Shown one piece after another: positions 1-8,612 of a stretch of DNA of 64,000 nt. The DNA comes from Armatimonadota bacterium (GTDB lineage: Bacteria; Armatimonadota; Fimbriimonadia; Fimbriimonadales; Fimbriimonadaceae). Below the pieces are notes generated by a model. The model did no database searches. It was not told the origin of the DNA and saw only the letters and a list, made by a program, of their open reading frames with translations. Position 1 is the stretch's first letter, and each line of letters opens with the position of its first letter. The DNA lies in assembly GCA_018268315.1 (NCBI GenBank), contig JAFDWU010000001.1, positions 225,280 to 289,279 of the forward strand. Direction: 5' to 3'. Position numbers and translations under genes: made by a program.

Positions 1-60
1 ATGGCATGCCTGGGCCTTGGTGTGGCGGCGCTGATCCGAAAGCGACGCGCTACGAAGTAA
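1..60 (+). CDS. C-terminal end of a PEP-CTERM sorting-signal protein (partial)
   Basis: The last 19 codons of a gene entering from the left, in frame 1 and ending TAA at 58-60. The visible tail is a short hydrophobic stretch (GLGVAALI) followed by a basic RKRR cluster. This is the architecture of the PEP-CTERM sorting signal, and it closely resembles the end of the complete PEP-CTERM gene at 8613-9221. The PEP motif itself would lie outside the window. In this family the tail directs export and processing by an exosortase-type system. A strong terminator follows directly. Confidence 0.6.
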   Translation: MACLGLGVAALIRKRRATK

Positions 61-73
61 GAGTCTTTGCTTG

Positions 74-107
74 AACGGGGAAGGAAGCTAGGCTCCTTCC
101 CCGTTTT
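74..107 (+). terminator. Rho-independent terminator
   Basis: A perfect 12-bp stem (74-85 with 94-105), an 8-nt loop and a T-run at 104-107, just after the stop of the partial PEP-CTERM gene. Its weaker mirror image could also serve the convergent gene ending at 112. Confidence 0.85.
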
Positions 108-111
108 GCTG

Positions 112-1122
112 CTAATTGGGTTGGACGCTTACGCTGGTGGCGTGAACGAATCCGCTGGCAATCTTCCACCGCTTGCCGGTGCGGATGTCTCCGGCACAGA
201 CGTCACATACCCAGACCTGAATCTTGCCCATCGTATCTGTGTTCTTGTTGGTGGTGAGAGATGCCCAAGTCCCCAGATCGCCGCCAAAGTCGATGTCCAA
301 TACGTTGGCGATCACGCACTTGCTTGTGCCGGTCTTCCAATTGACCTCGTACATCCATTCTTCGCAACCTGCCGAACCTGCGTAAAATCCGTCCCGAATC
401 CAGCATCGATCAGACCTGGCACTTGTATAAGCAACCCGGTGGGGACCATCAAGATCAAAGCAGAGATTGTACTTACGCCCGCTTCGTTCAACTATTGCGG
501 TATCCATCGACTCGGTTCTGCCCGTTCTATCCGCGCGTGTGGTCACTGGGCCGTTGCCAACGACTCTGATTGTATGACCGTCAAGGACAAAGTAGTCCTC
601 ACCACCATTAATATTGAAGCTGACGTCCCTTCGCGGAGGACGGCTATGACTCAACGCTAGACGGCCGTTCTTCGTTACGTACGCTTCAAAGTCGAAGGGC
701 GGAGACCATCCGTGCGAAGTTCCCCTCTGGACCGCATGCCATCGGTCAAAGATTGCTACACCGCGCGCGGGCCAGCCGAGATCTCTTGTGTTGATCGCGC
801 TGAAACATCCGGTAGCGACGATCCTCCGCCGCTTTGTTCTGATGTCGTATTCAACAAGGCGGTGACCAGAGTCACCATGAGGACCTATGCCGCGTGGCAC
901 CGTATCGCACTCAATCCACGCAATGCGGTTCTTACCGACCCACTGAACTCCCCAGCGGTCGCCACGCCCGTGGGTTAGCGCGCGCCGCGACTTGCCATGG
1001 AAGTCGGACAGATACACCTGATAGTAGCTGCGCCGATGATCTTGATAATAGAAGCGCGCAGAATAGGCTACCAGCGGCTCGAACTGATGCCTAGAAAGGA
1101 GGAGCGCGGCGAGGGCAAGCAT
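112..1122 (-). CDS. Hypothetical protein, possible TolB-like beta-propeller
   Basis: A 336-residue protein if started at the ATG at 1122. The reading frame is open further upstream, but a start beyond 1181 would overlap the divergent TMEM175 gene. The N terminus (MLALAALLLS) is hydrophobic and could be a short, poor signal peptide. The sequence contains repeated W/Y-rich strands (for example YYQVYLSDFHGKSRR and GVQWVGKNRIAWIE) reminiscent of the repeats of TolB/WD40-type propellers. I do not recognise a specific family, and no catalytic motif is evident. Start choice is uncertain because no clear Shine-Dalgarno is present. Confidence 0.5.
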   Translation of the reverse strand: MLALAALLLSRHQFEPLVAYSARFYYQDHRRSYYQVYLSDFHGKSRRALTHGRGDRWGVQWVGKNRIAWIECDTVPRGIGPHGDSGHRLVEYDIRTKRRRIVATGCFSAINTRDLGWPARGVAIFDRWHAVQRGTSHGWSPPFDFEAYVTKNGRLALSHSRPPRRDVSFNINGGEDYFVLDGHTIRVVGNGPVTTRADRTGRTESMDTAIVERSGRKYNLCFDLDGPHRVAYTSARSDRCWIRDGFYAGSAGCEEWMYEVNWKTGTSKCVIANVLDIDFGGDLGTWASLTTNKNTDTMGKIQVWVCDVCAGDIRTGKRWKIASGFVHATSVSVQPN

Positions 1123-1180
1123 GTCTTGATTAGATTGTAACGCTGACGACCATCGCATCGGCGGTCCGTCTGTTCCTTCA

Positions 1181-1759
1181 ATGACTACCGAGCGGCTGGA
1201 GGCGTTTACCGATGGCGTGATCGCTATCATCATCACCGTCATGCTGCTGGAGTTCAAGACACCGACCGGGTCCAGCATCACCGACTTGCAGGCCACGTGG
1301 CCGCTTCTGGTCAGCTACACACTGAGCTATGTCAATCTCGGCATCTACTGGAACAACCACCATCACATGTTTCAGGCGGTGGAGCATCTTAACGGCAGGG
1401 TTCTCTGGGCAAACCTGCACCTATTGTTCTGGCTTTCGATGATTCCCTTTGCAACGAACTGGGCAAGCGTGAGTTCCTACGCGCCGACTCCGGTGGCGAT
1501 TTACGGAATAGTTCTACTGCTTGCAGGGGCCGCGTACTCCCTGCTCACGCGAGCGTTGGTGAGCGCGAACGGGAAGGATTCGGTATTCGCGAAGGGCTTG
1601 GGCAGCGATACGAAGGGATTCGCCTCGCTGATTATCTACACCATCGGGGTGGGGGTGGCCCACTTCCAGCCCTACGTTGCGTTCGGACTTTACGTGGTGG
1701 TTGCAGTCATGTGGTTCATTCCAGACCGCCGCTTTGAGCGCGCTCGCCAAGAATCTTGA
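1181..1759 (+). CDS. TMEM175-family (DUF1211) potassium channel protein
   Basis: A 192-residue polytopic membrane protein. The first helix carries RLEAFTDGVIAIIITVM, matching the TMEM175/DUF1211 signature in which an F-S/T-D-G motif sits in TM1. About six hydrophobic segments follow, the number in bacterial TMEM175 subunits, which assemble as tetrameric K+-permeable channels lacking the TVGYG filter. Functional assignment rests on family knowledge. It is divergent from the gene at 112-1122, with a gap of about 58 bp that must hold both promoters. Confidence 0.85.
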   Translation: MTTERLEAFTDGVIAIIITVMLLEFKTPTGSSITDLQATWPLLVSYTLSYVNLGIYWNNHHHMFQAVEHLNGRVLWANLHLLFWLSMIPFATNWASVSSYAPTPVAIYGIVLLLAGAAYSLLTRALVSANGKDSVFAKGLGSDTKGFASLIIYTIGVGVAHFQPYVAFGLYVVVAVMWFIPDRRFERARQES

Positions 1760-1895
1760 ACGTTCTTACGAAACTCAGTAGCCGGAAACCAGTTGGCGCT
1801 GCGCGCAATTTACTAGGAACAGGCCTCCACACAGCTAACGCTTGGTTTTAGCCATCCACGCGGTCATTGGACCTCCTCTATCTAGGCAATAGTCG

Positions 1896-2492
1896 TTAAC
1901 CTCGACCAAAAGTCTGAGCGCTGTACTGCTCGGGAACCGTGGGAGTTGGAACGACGGGCGGCTTTCCATTCCACCAAGCCTTTGGATGAGCGTTTGCCCA
2001 AGGGAACGTCTGGCCCTTATTCGACCACACGACTCCGCGCACCATGTCCACCGTCTTCAACATGAATCCGCGGCGAGTGGGAACCCATAGCTGCTGGGTG
2101 TAAGAGATACCGTTTCGTTCGATGTTTCCCTTTTCAATTCGGTTCTTCCATTCGGAGCGGAGCAAAGCGACATATCCATCTTTCCCCTTCTTGGCGAACT
2201 GCAATATCTGCCACTTTCGGCTAACGTTCTTGACATCACCTATGTCATGGAAGGTCTGGTAGATGTCTGGATACCGATGGTCGACACCATCGTAATCGGT
2301 ATAGGTGAACCCGACGATGCAATTCCGAACCCAAAATCCGACGGCTTTGTCATGATCCGTGGACACATACTCCCGCTCGTACTGGCGCAGTTCATTTTCT
2401 ACAAATCGCCGTGCAGCTGCAAGATCGGCATCTGCCGATTGGCTAGACGGCGACTGCAAGATGGCAAGGCTTACCGCAAACACATGCATCAA
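1896..2492 (-). CDS. Exported protein of unknown function
   Basis: A 198-residue protein with a short hydrophobic N terminus (MMHVFAVSLAILQS), suggesting export. The middle (ADADLAAARRFVENELRQYEREY) followed by aromatic-rich strands could be an NTF2/SnoaL-like fold, but no diagnostic motif supports that. The C terminus is rich in Trp and Pro (WWNGKPPVVPTPTVPEQY). It stands alone on the minus strand. I do not recognise the family. Confidence 0.55.
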   Translation of the reverse strand: MMHVFAVSLAILQSPSSQSADADLAAARRFVENELRQYEREYVSTDHDKAVGFWVRNCIVGFTYTDYDGVDHRYPDIYQTFHDIGDVKNVSRKWQILQFAKKGKDGYVALLRSEWKNRIEKGNIERNGISYTQQLWVPTRRGFMLKTVDMVRGVVWSNKGQTFPWANAHPKAWWNGKPPVVPTPTVPEQYSAQTFGRG

Positions 2493-2546
2493 TAATGCTG
2501 ACGATAGAGCGGTGCCAAATCGTTACAGCTACGGGACAAACGAATT

Positions 2547-2571
2547 GGGCCGCCCTGGGGAAGGACGGCCC
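2547..2571 (-). terminator. Hairpin, probable terminator
   Basis: A GC-rich stem of about nine pairs with one mismatch (GGGCCG pairing with CGGCCC at its base), located 40 bp downstream of the minus-strand gene ending at 2611. The following T-run is weak, so termination efficiency is uncertain. Confidence 0.45.
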
Positions 2572-2610
2572 ATTATGAGTCAGTGGAGGTTAGAGGATGG
2601 TAGTGACGTG

Positions 2611-2991
2611 TTAAGCTGCGCGCGCGATGGCGGCAAGCGGCATGAAGTGCGCCTCCGATGGGTCCATCACGTAATCTTCAAATCCTTCAAGGACCTTTTG
2701 GAGCCTTGCCTTCGTATGGCGCTCCTTGTCCTCAACGCTAGACACGACGTCGATGATTTGGTAGGCTCCGCACCCATAGAGTTTATCTTTCATGCCGCAA
2801 AGCTCATCAAAACTCGTTTCGTCATAGGATGACTTGGCATGGTCCAAGAGCAGATTGAACCGCTCAAGGCCAGATTCCTCGATATGGCGTTGAAGTTCCA
2901 TACCGAACACTTTCATCTCGTCGGGAGTGACAACTCCGCCAAGGCTGGCTTCGACAAACCCGCCGTTTTCGTAGACGCTGATCAAATACAT
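2611..2991 (-). CDS. Small cytosolic protein, possibly STAS/SpoIIAA-like
   Basis: A 126-residue protein without signal peptide or membrane segment. The N-terminal pattern (a beta strand with Gly-rich turn, then TPDEMKVFGMELQRHIEESG, then FNLLLDHAKSS) resembles the beta-alpha-beta start of SpoIIAA/STAS-like proteins. The resemblance is weak. Cys residues at two sites (LCGMKD, YGCGAY) are noticeable but not in a metal-binding pattern. No neighbour suggests a role. Confidence 0.55.
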   Translation of the reverse strand: MYLISVYENGGFVEASLGGVVTPDEMKVFGMELQRHIEESGLERFNLLLDHAKSSYDETSFDELCGMKDKLYGCGAYQIIDVVSSVEDKERHTKARLQKVLEGFEDYVMDPSEAHFMPLAAIARAA

Positions 2992-3111
2992 TTTTCCCTG
3001 CTACCCCTTTCAAGGCCAAATCGGCCTTCCTGTTTTGCATTTCCGCGTTTCGTGGGATAGTAATCCCCGTATTTCACGCGGCGCAGGCATAAACTGGTAA
3101 CAGTTGGGGGA

Positions 3112-3591
3112 TCAGGTTGCCGGAAGGAATTCGCGCCAGCGATCGGACTCCGCTACTTCCTTCAGAATCTTATTGCGTTCTTTCAGAAAACGCTCCATGT
3201 AGCCTTTGAGGAAGATCATTTCAACCGCTAGCCCAAGCAAGCCGTAAGGGCAGGTAAACGTGAGGCTGTCCCGCATGCGGGTGCCCTCGTGAGCTTTCTC
3301 AAATCTGTGCTCGTGGCGTAACTGCTTGAAGTCGCCCTTTACCATTTCGTCCACAAACAGATGGGGCTGATCGAACTTGGTTATCCGCACTGATAGGTCG
3401 CGCCAAGCGAGGAGGTGTCGCGCGCGCCATGTAACCTCGCCGTCCGCCCCAATAAGGCCGCTTGTGACTCCCGCAACGGCTGTTTCCCGTGTCGCGCCAG
3501 TTGATTCCTGGTGCAGATCAATGGAGCGAGCAAGATCGAAAACCCGCTGAAGCGGGGCATTGATAATCGTGACCAGTTCGATGGTCGCCAT
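3112..3591 (-). CDS. SRPBCC (START/Bet v1-like) ligand-binding protein, copy 2
   Basis: A 159-residue protein opening MATIELVTIINAPLQRVFDL, the typical first strand and helix of SRPBCC proteins (beta strand, 'I-x-A-P', then V-F-D-L-A-R). Members bind hydrophobic ligands in a deep cavity. It is a tandem paralogue of the gene at 3599-4072, with shared INAP/IKAP, F-x-E-x-M-x-K-G and R-M-R-D-S motifs. The 7-bp gap suggests co-transcription. The ligand cannot be inferred. Confidence 0.8.
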   Translation of the reverse strand: MATIELVTIINAPLQRVFDLARSIDLHQESTGATRETAVAGVTSGLIGADGEVTWRARHLLAWRDLSVRITKFDQPHLFVDEMVKGDFKQLRHEHRFEKAHEGTRMRDSLTFTCPYGLLGLAVEMIFLKGYMERFLKERNKILKEVAESDRWREFLPAT

Positions 3592-3598
3592 GCGACTT

Positions 3599-4072
3599 CT
3601 AAGTGGTTGGCTCTTGGCTGAGATACTTCCGGTATTGATCGGATTCCGCAGCCTTCTTAATCGCGGCCGCCCGCGCCTTCATTGCTGACTTAAACCTGCC
3701 ACCAACAAATGGAGAACCTGCGGGAATACCGAATGGGCCACGGGCGAACTCGTAGGTGATGCTATCGCGCATCGTAGTGTTGCCATCCTCTTCCGCAAAG
3801 CGGCGCTCGTAGACGAGGCGCTTGAACCCGCCTTTTGTCATCGACTCAGCAAAGTAAAGGGGGCTTTCGAAGGCGACCGTCTGCATCGTTACTTCCCCGC
3901 CTCCGATGTACTTCTTGTAAACAACCTCTGCGCCTGCCGTAAGGCCCCCCTTTGGGGCGCCGCTCTTGACTTCGTCGCCAACGGTCTCTTTAATGAAATC
4001 AGTATTTCGGGCAAGGTCGAAGACTCGTTGTTCGGGAGCCTTGATGGTGGTTAACAGTTCTACTTTTGCCAT
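3599..4072 (-). CDS. SRPBCC (START/Bet v1-like) ligand-binding protein, copy 1
   Basis: A 157-residue SRPBCC protein opening MAKVELLTTIKAPEQRVFDL and carrying the late-strand motif TTMRDSITYEFARGPFGIP. It is the upstream member of a tandem pair with 3112-3591; the two share fold motifs throughout but have clearly diverged. Cyclase/dehydrase-like and polyketide-cyclase-like members of the superfamily look similar at this level, so only the fold is assigned. Confidence 0.8.
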   Translation of the reverse strand: MAKVELLTTIKAPEQRVFDLARNTDFIKETVGDEVKSGAPKGGLTAGAEVVYKKYIGGGEVTMQTVAFESPLYFAESMTKGGFKRLVYERRFAEEDGNTTMRDSITYEFARGPFGIPAGSPFVGGRFKSAMKARAAAIKKAAESDQYRKYLSQEPTT

Positions 4073-4130
4073 GAGGATGATGTTCGAGCTTGCAATGGAT
4101 TACTTAACTAAGAGTGTTTCACGTAATGCT

Positions 4131-4172
4131 AACAAAAAGCAAAAAGACCCTGCTGCCGTAGCAGCCGGGTCT
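4131..4172 (-). terminator. Rho-independent terminator of rplU-rpmA
   Basis: The hairpin at 4145-4172 pairs 12 positions with one mismatch around a CGTA loop. On the minus strand it is followed by a T-rich tract (complement of the A-runs at 4132-4145). It lies 20 bp past the rpmA stop. Confidence 0.9.
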
Positions 4173-4192
4173 CTTCCAAAACTTCGGATCGC

Positions 4193-4450
4193 TTAGGCTT
4201 CGTGCGGGTAAACGGCCACCCGGCGACGGTCACGCGGACCTTCGAACTTAACCTGTCCGGCAACGAGCGCAAACAGCGTAAAGTCTTTGCCGATGCCAAC
4301 CCCAGGACCCGGATAGAACTTGGTGCCCTTCTGGCGAATGAGGATGTAGCCTGCGCCCACGACTTCGCCGCCATAGCGCTTCACGCCACGACGCTGAGCA
4401 TTGCTATCGCGGCCGTTACGGGTTGAACCTTGACCTTTTTTATGTGCCAT
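4193..4450 (-). CDS. rpmA: 50S ribosomal protein L27
   Basis: An 85-residue protein beginning [20 protein letters not shown], the near-invariant L27 N terminus that reaches the peptidyl-transferase centre. The RYGGE, G-x-ILIRQ-x-GTKF and P-G-x-GVG-x-D motifs of the family follow. No N-terminal extension of the type cleaved by Prp in Firmicutes is present. It directly follows rplU with no spacer, the standard bacterial order, and is followed by a terminator. Confidence 0.98.
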   Translation of the reverse strand: MAHKKGQGSTRNGRDSNAQRRGVKRYGGEVVGAGYILIRQKGTKFYPGPGVGIGKDFTLFALVAGQVKFEGPRDRRRVAVYPHEA

Positions 4451-4768
4451 TTACTTGCCTGCCTCTACCTTGGTGATGCGAAGCGAGGTGAACGGCTGTC
4501 GATGGCCCCAGCGCTTGCGCTCATTCTTCTTAGGCTTGTAGTTGAAAGCGTTGATCTTCTTGGCTTTGCCTTGCTCCACGATTTCACCGTGGACCTTTGC
4601 GCCCTTAATGAACGGGGAGCCGACAGTCACTTTGTCGCCTTCCGCTACGAGCACGACTTCGGAAAGCTCAACCTTGGCGCCGACGTCTCCTTCCAGTTTT
4701 TCAACTCGAATAACGTCATCCTTGGCAGCTTTGTATTGCTTTCCTCCAGTCTTTACAATCGCGTACAT
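4451..4768 (-). CDS. rplU: 50S ribosomal protein L21
   Basis: A 105-residue protein starting MYAIVKTGGKQYKA, the canonical L21 start. A longer frame reaches 4813, but the ATG at 4768 is chosen because AGGAG sits about 8 nt upstream and the family begins here. The C terminus KKNERKRWGHRQPFTSLRIT matches the L21 signature. First gene of the two-gene rplU-rpmA operon. Confidence 0.97.
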   Translation of the reverse strand: MYAIVKTGGKQYKAAKDDVIRVEKLEGDVGAKVELSEVVLVAEGDKVTVGSPFIKGAKVHGEIVEQGKAKKINAFNYKPKKNERKRWGHRQPFTSLRITKVEAGK

Positions 4769-4840
4769 TGAAAATCTCCTGCACCGTCTTGGCGCAAGAG
4801 AGAAGATTGGCATAAATAGGGCCCCGCCGTCAAGTGCCTA

Positions 4841-6787
4841 TTATGCGGCTGGGTTCGCGCGCCGCGTGATAACCGCAACAAGTGCAGGGTCAAAGCGCCC
4901 CGGATCGCTCAGGAAGCCCTTGCCTTCATTCTCAGCCACCTCGACGAGGACCGCCAGGATGCGTCCAAGCAAAGGAATTCTAGTGCCCGAAAGGCCATTG
5001 GGGCCAGTGCCATCGTAGCGCTCCTCAGCGCCCTGCAAACCAGGAAGCAGAAGGCGAAACTCTTCGGATTTATCGAGCGACTCTACGCCGGCATAGCCGC
5101 CTGCCTCAAAGGCATTGCGGTAACCGTGGAAAACCATGATTAGCGCACGAAGAATCAGGGTCTGCACTGAGGTGAGCTGCAACTCCTCAGCAAGCTTGGT
5201 GATGGTGGGATTGAGTCGGGCAAGCAGCTTTTCTCCCTGGGCGCGGTCCTGCTGGCGGAGACGGCTCATCGCTTTCTCAACATCGACGACTTCTCGACGG
5301 GGAATCGACTCATTGCCAGGAGCGGCAATTACCACGCGATTGCGGCCCTGCCGTTTCGCTTCGTAGAGCGCTCCGTCAGCGGCCCTGATAAGTCCCTGGG
5401 GCTCCGCTCCATTCATTGCGATATCGGCAACACCAAAACTGGCGCTGATGTGCCGGAGCGCGCCGCTACGTGTGAAGTATTGGATAGCTTCGATTTCTTG
5501 GCGAATTCGGTCGCACAAGGTGGCAGCCTCTTCGGCAGTGGCGTTAGGGAGGATGAGGGTGAACTCTTCCCCGCCGTATCGCGCGGCCATATCGTAGGGC
5601 CTCACGGAGCGGCGTAGGACTTCTGCGACTTGCCGTAGCACTTCGTCTCCCGCCTCGTGTCCCTCTTCCTCGTTAAAACTTCGGAAATGATCAACGTCCA
5701 CCATCACGACGCTGAGCGCGCGGTGCGTTCGTTCCGCTTCGATCGTGCGAACGTGGAGGAACTCCTGCATCGAGCGGTGATTGCGGATGCCGGTGAGAGC
5801 ATCATGGCTGGCCCACTTCTCCGCCAACTCGTACATCTGGCTGGAGTTGATGGCGAGCGCCAGGTGCTCGGCCAGAGTCGGGAAGATTTCGCTGTTCTCA
5901 AGGAAATTGACATCTCCTTCCTTACCGATCATTTCGATGACGCCCACGAGGCGATCGCAAATGATGAGGGGGAGGCAGCAGACTGCGCCGGCGCGCAGGT
6001 AGCAGAACTTGGCTTCCAGGTTCGCGCTCAGAAGATTGTCGATTACGTTGTCAACGATGAGCGGCTCGCGGCGGCTAGCAACAAGATCGGCGATGCACGA
6101 TTGACCCACGTTCACGCTGAGGCGCCCGAGGATTTCGGTGCCTTTGCGGTTTACGCCGACGCTGGCAACAAGCTCCATGCAGTCAGGATCGTTTGGATCG
6201 CAAGTCCAGATAAGAGTTGCTGCAAGATCAGCGGAGCTGGCAATTTCGTGGGCGGCGGCAATACAGGTTTGCGAAACCGTCACGTGCATGGTCAGCGCCT
6301 TGCCAAGGCGCTTAAGAATATTCGCCACCCGCCAACCCTTGGTCGCCTGGCCCTTCGCGCGCTTTTCTTCTTGCGCGTTGACCATTAAGACAAAGATTTC
6401 ATTTCCACCCCGCGACGAGCGAGCGCTGAAGTAACGGACGCCATCGTAGTAGAGCGCTCCGTGACCGGCATGCGCGCCACCTTCCATCAGGCCCGCAAGC
6501 GGCGTCTTCAGCAGGTTCATATCCGGCCGGAAGAATGGCACCTTAACGGCAATTCCCCAGGTTCGCGCCGGGTAGCCAAGCGGATCAATAATCGCTACGC
6601 CAAGCTCGTTGGGGTCGAAAGACGAAATGAGGGCGGGTGCAGGCAGATCGAGAATGATCTTGTCGCCATCGCAGAGGTTGATCTCAAGCGGAAATGCAGC
6701 GCCAGCGGCTTCCCTCGATTCAAGCGTAGAGATTCCGAATTCTTTTAAGAGCTTGGCAAGCTGCGCGCGCGAATCGTGGTTGGCCAT
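4841..6787 (-). CDS. GAF-GGDEF diguanylate cyclase with C-terminal degenerate HD-GYP-like domain
   Basis: A 648-residue soluble protein. The first 150 or so residues are unassigned. A GAF-like region spans about 170-315. A GGDEF domain spans about 325-490 with an intact catalytic GGEEF (405-409) and an inhibitory RPYD site (396-399) at the usual five-residue spacing. The C-terminal 130 residues read like an HD-GYP remnant: ERYDGTGPNGLSG (589-601), IPLLGRILAV and GRFDPALV are HD-GYP hallmarks. However, the metal-binding HD pair is absent and the expected HHE is AEE. It therefore probably makes c-di-GMP, with the last domain regulatory or structural; this is inference. No partner gene is adjacent. 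Confidence 0.88.
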   Translation of the reverse strand: MANHDSRAQLAKLLKEFGISTLESREAAGAAFPLEINLCDGDKIILDLPAPALISSFDPNELGVAIIDPLGYPARTWGIAVKVPFFRPDMNLLKTPLAGLMEGGAHAGHGALYYDGVRYFSARSSRGGNEIFVLMVNAQEEKRAKGQATKGWRVANILKRLGKALTMHVTVSQTCIAAAHEIASSADLAATLIWTCDPNDPDCMELVASVGVNRKGTEILGRLSVNVGQSCIADLVASRREPLIVDNVIDNLLSANLEAKFCYLRAGAVCCLPLIICDRLVGVIEMIGKEGDVNFLENSEIFPTLAEHLALAINSSQMYELAEKWASHDALTGIRNHRSMQEFLHVRTIEAERTHRALSVVMVDVDHFRSFNEEEGHEAGDEVLRQVAEVLRRSVRPYDMAARYGGEEFTLILPNATAEEAATLCDRIRQEIEAIQYFTRSGALRHISASFGVADIAMNGAEPQGLIRAADGALYEAKRQGRNRVVIAAPGNESIPRREVVDVEKAMSRLRQQDRAQGEKLLARLNPTITKLAEELQLTSVQTLILRALIMVFHGYRNAFEAGGYAGVESLDKSEEFRLLLPGLQGAEERYDGTGPNGLSGTRIPLLGRILAVLVEVAENEGKGFLSDPGRFDPALVAVITRRANPAA

Positions 6788-6878
6788 CCGTTACCAGTAA
6801 TTGTCGGTAGTATTTAGCCGCGCCTCAACGGGGAAACTCGATGAATCTTCGGAGGCGGCGCAGCGTCAAGGGAAAGGT

Positions 6879-8606
6879 ATGAAGCTTGCTGGTTGGATTG
6901 CATTACTGATTGCGCTATTTGCACTTGCCGGTTGTGGCGGCGGAGGGGGAGGCAACAACGCGACCCTGACGTATATCACCAACTGGGCGAATGCGGGGAG
7001 CGCCACCGGCGGGCAATCTCAGCGCGTTACCCTTACCGATCTGAGCGGGACCCTCATCCAAAGCTTTACCGTTGATAACGGCACGAACTCTGTTCAGTTT
7101 ACGGGCTTAGCGCCGGGCAGCTACGTGATTACAAGCCAACTTTTTAGCCTGCTTGACCTAGGCGGCATACAGACCGGTGAGATGGACGCCCAAGTTGACG
7201 TTAATGGCAACACGACATTTACTTCGTCTGTTGGCGATTTACCGTCATCGGTTGTCGTTTCTCCTGCTTCCGCCAGCTTCGCGGCGCAGCATACGGTTCA
7301 GTTCTTTGCCCGGCTGGTAAACGGCGCTGGGGTAGCGACTTTCAATGCGCCGGGAACCTTTACTTGGGCGACTCTCGGCGGGAATTCAACGGTTTCTTCG
7401 ACGGGCGTGGTGCTTGGGCAATCGGCAGGCAGCGGATCGGTAAGGGCAACTCACAGCACGACGAACCTCCTTGGCGCTGCGACGCTCTCGATTTCGAATC
7501 CGGTGATCAAGACCACGAAGTGGACGGTCATTGTCTTTCTAAATGCCTCGAATGACCTTGATTCGTTTTCTTACGGCACGAATGTGCCGCAAATGATGCG
7601 GGCGGCAGGAAACCCAGACATGCGGTTCGTGCTGCAGTGGAAGCAAGCCTTCATCAACGGGGAATCAACGACCCCATCGTTCGTTGGAACGCGGCGAATG
7701 GTGCTGGGAACCACGAAGAACGAGCTGGTTCAGGATATGGGAACGGGCGTTGACATGGGTTCCTTCCAAACGATGAGCGACTTCATCACTTGGTGCAAAA
7801 CCTACTATCCCGCCCAGCGCTATTGCCTGGTGGTTTGGGATCACGGCAACGGCTGGAGGCGCTCCAAGATGGCCCAGCGGCGCGGGGTGAGCTATGACGA
7901 CGACACCGGCAACCACATCGACACGTGGCAGCTTCAACAGGCGATTCCTTCGAAGGTGGACATCCTTGCGTGGGATGCGAGCCTGATGCAGATGTCGGAA
8001 GTGGCCTACGAAGTGAAAGACTTAGCTTCGTACATTGTGGGAAGCGAGGAAAGCCCTCCCGGGCAAGGCTATCCGTATGACACCATCTTTGCCAAGTTCC
8101 GCGATAACCCGGATGACACGACGCTGAACCTTGCGAAGGCGTTTGTAGATAAGACTCTTGCGGTGCCGGATTACGCCAGCCGGAAGATCACACAGAGCGT
8201 CATCGACCCAACCAAGTTGCCGGCGCTGGCCAACTCCGTGAAGAGCCTTGGGGCGACGATGGTAACAGACATCGGCCAACTTCAGACGATCGTGCCCGCC
8301 GTACGTTCGGTGGCGCAGAAGTACGAGTCAGACAACCGCTACTTCTTCGATCTCGAGGATATTTGCAACCGGCTCAACGGCTCGCCGGGCATTCCGCCCG
8401 ACGTCGTTACGGCGGCAAACGCGGTAATTCAGTCGATTGGGGCAGCAGTGGTTTACGAGGGACATAACACGAACTCGCCGGGATCACACGGGATCGCGAT
8501 CGACTTCTCACCGAGCAGTTTCTACGGGAACGTGGCGTCGGACTACAACCAACTGCAATGGGAGACTGCATCGCAGTGGGGAAATTTCCTGAGCGTGGCG
8601 CCTTAG
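6879..8606 (+). CDS. Clostripain-family (C11) peptidase-like lipoprotein with Cys-to-Ser substitution
   Basis: A 575-residue protein. The ATG at 6879 is chosen over an upstream TTG because it opens a lipoprotein signal peptide (MKLAGWIALLIALFALAGC, lipobox LAGC) followed by a poly-Gly linker. An Ig-like or BIG-type region covers about 120-205. The C11-like domain runs from about 215, with WDHGNGW holding the predicted catalytic His (H322). The segment WDASLMQMSEVAYE matches the family's D-A-C-L-M active-site motif, but the Cys is Ser368 (AGC codon at 7980-7982). PG-x-G-YPYD downstream is also family-like. Activity is therefore doubtful. It is convergent with the PEP-CTERM gene, 6 bp apart. 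Confidence 0.85.
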   Translation: MKLAGWIALLIALFALAGCGGGGGGNNATLTYITNWANAGSATGGQSQRVTLTDLSGTLIQSFTVDNGTNSVQFTGLAPGSYVITSQLFSLLDLGGIQTGEMDAQVDVNGNTTFTSSVGDLPSSVVVSPASASFAAQHTVQFFARLVNGAGVATFNAPGTFTWATLGGNSTVSSTGVVLGQSAGSGSVRATHSTTNLLGAATLSISNPVIKTTKWTVIVFLNASNDLDSFSYGTNVPQMMRAAGNPDMRFVLQWKQAFINGESTTPSFVGTRRMVLGTTKNELVQDMGTGVDMGSFQTMSDFITWCKTYYPAQRYCLVVWDHGNGWRRSKMAQRRGVSYDDDTGNHIDTWQLQQAIPSKVDILAWDASLMQMSEVAYEVKDLASYIVGSEESPPGQGYPYDTIFAKFRDNPDDTTLNLAKAFVDKTLAVPDYASRKITQSVIDPTKLPALANSVKSLGATMVTDIGQLQTIVPAVRSVAQKYESDNRYFFDLEDICNRLNGSPGIPPDVVTAANAVIQSIGAAVVYEGHNTNSPGSHGIAIDFSPSSFYGNVASDYNQLQWETASQWGNFLSVAP

Positions 8607-8612
8607 ACTGAA

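Noticed and set aside
5657-6388. Long plus-strand open frame (243 codons)
   Set aside because: It is antisense to the GGDEF gene, whose domains are unmistakable; a GC-skewed shadow frame.
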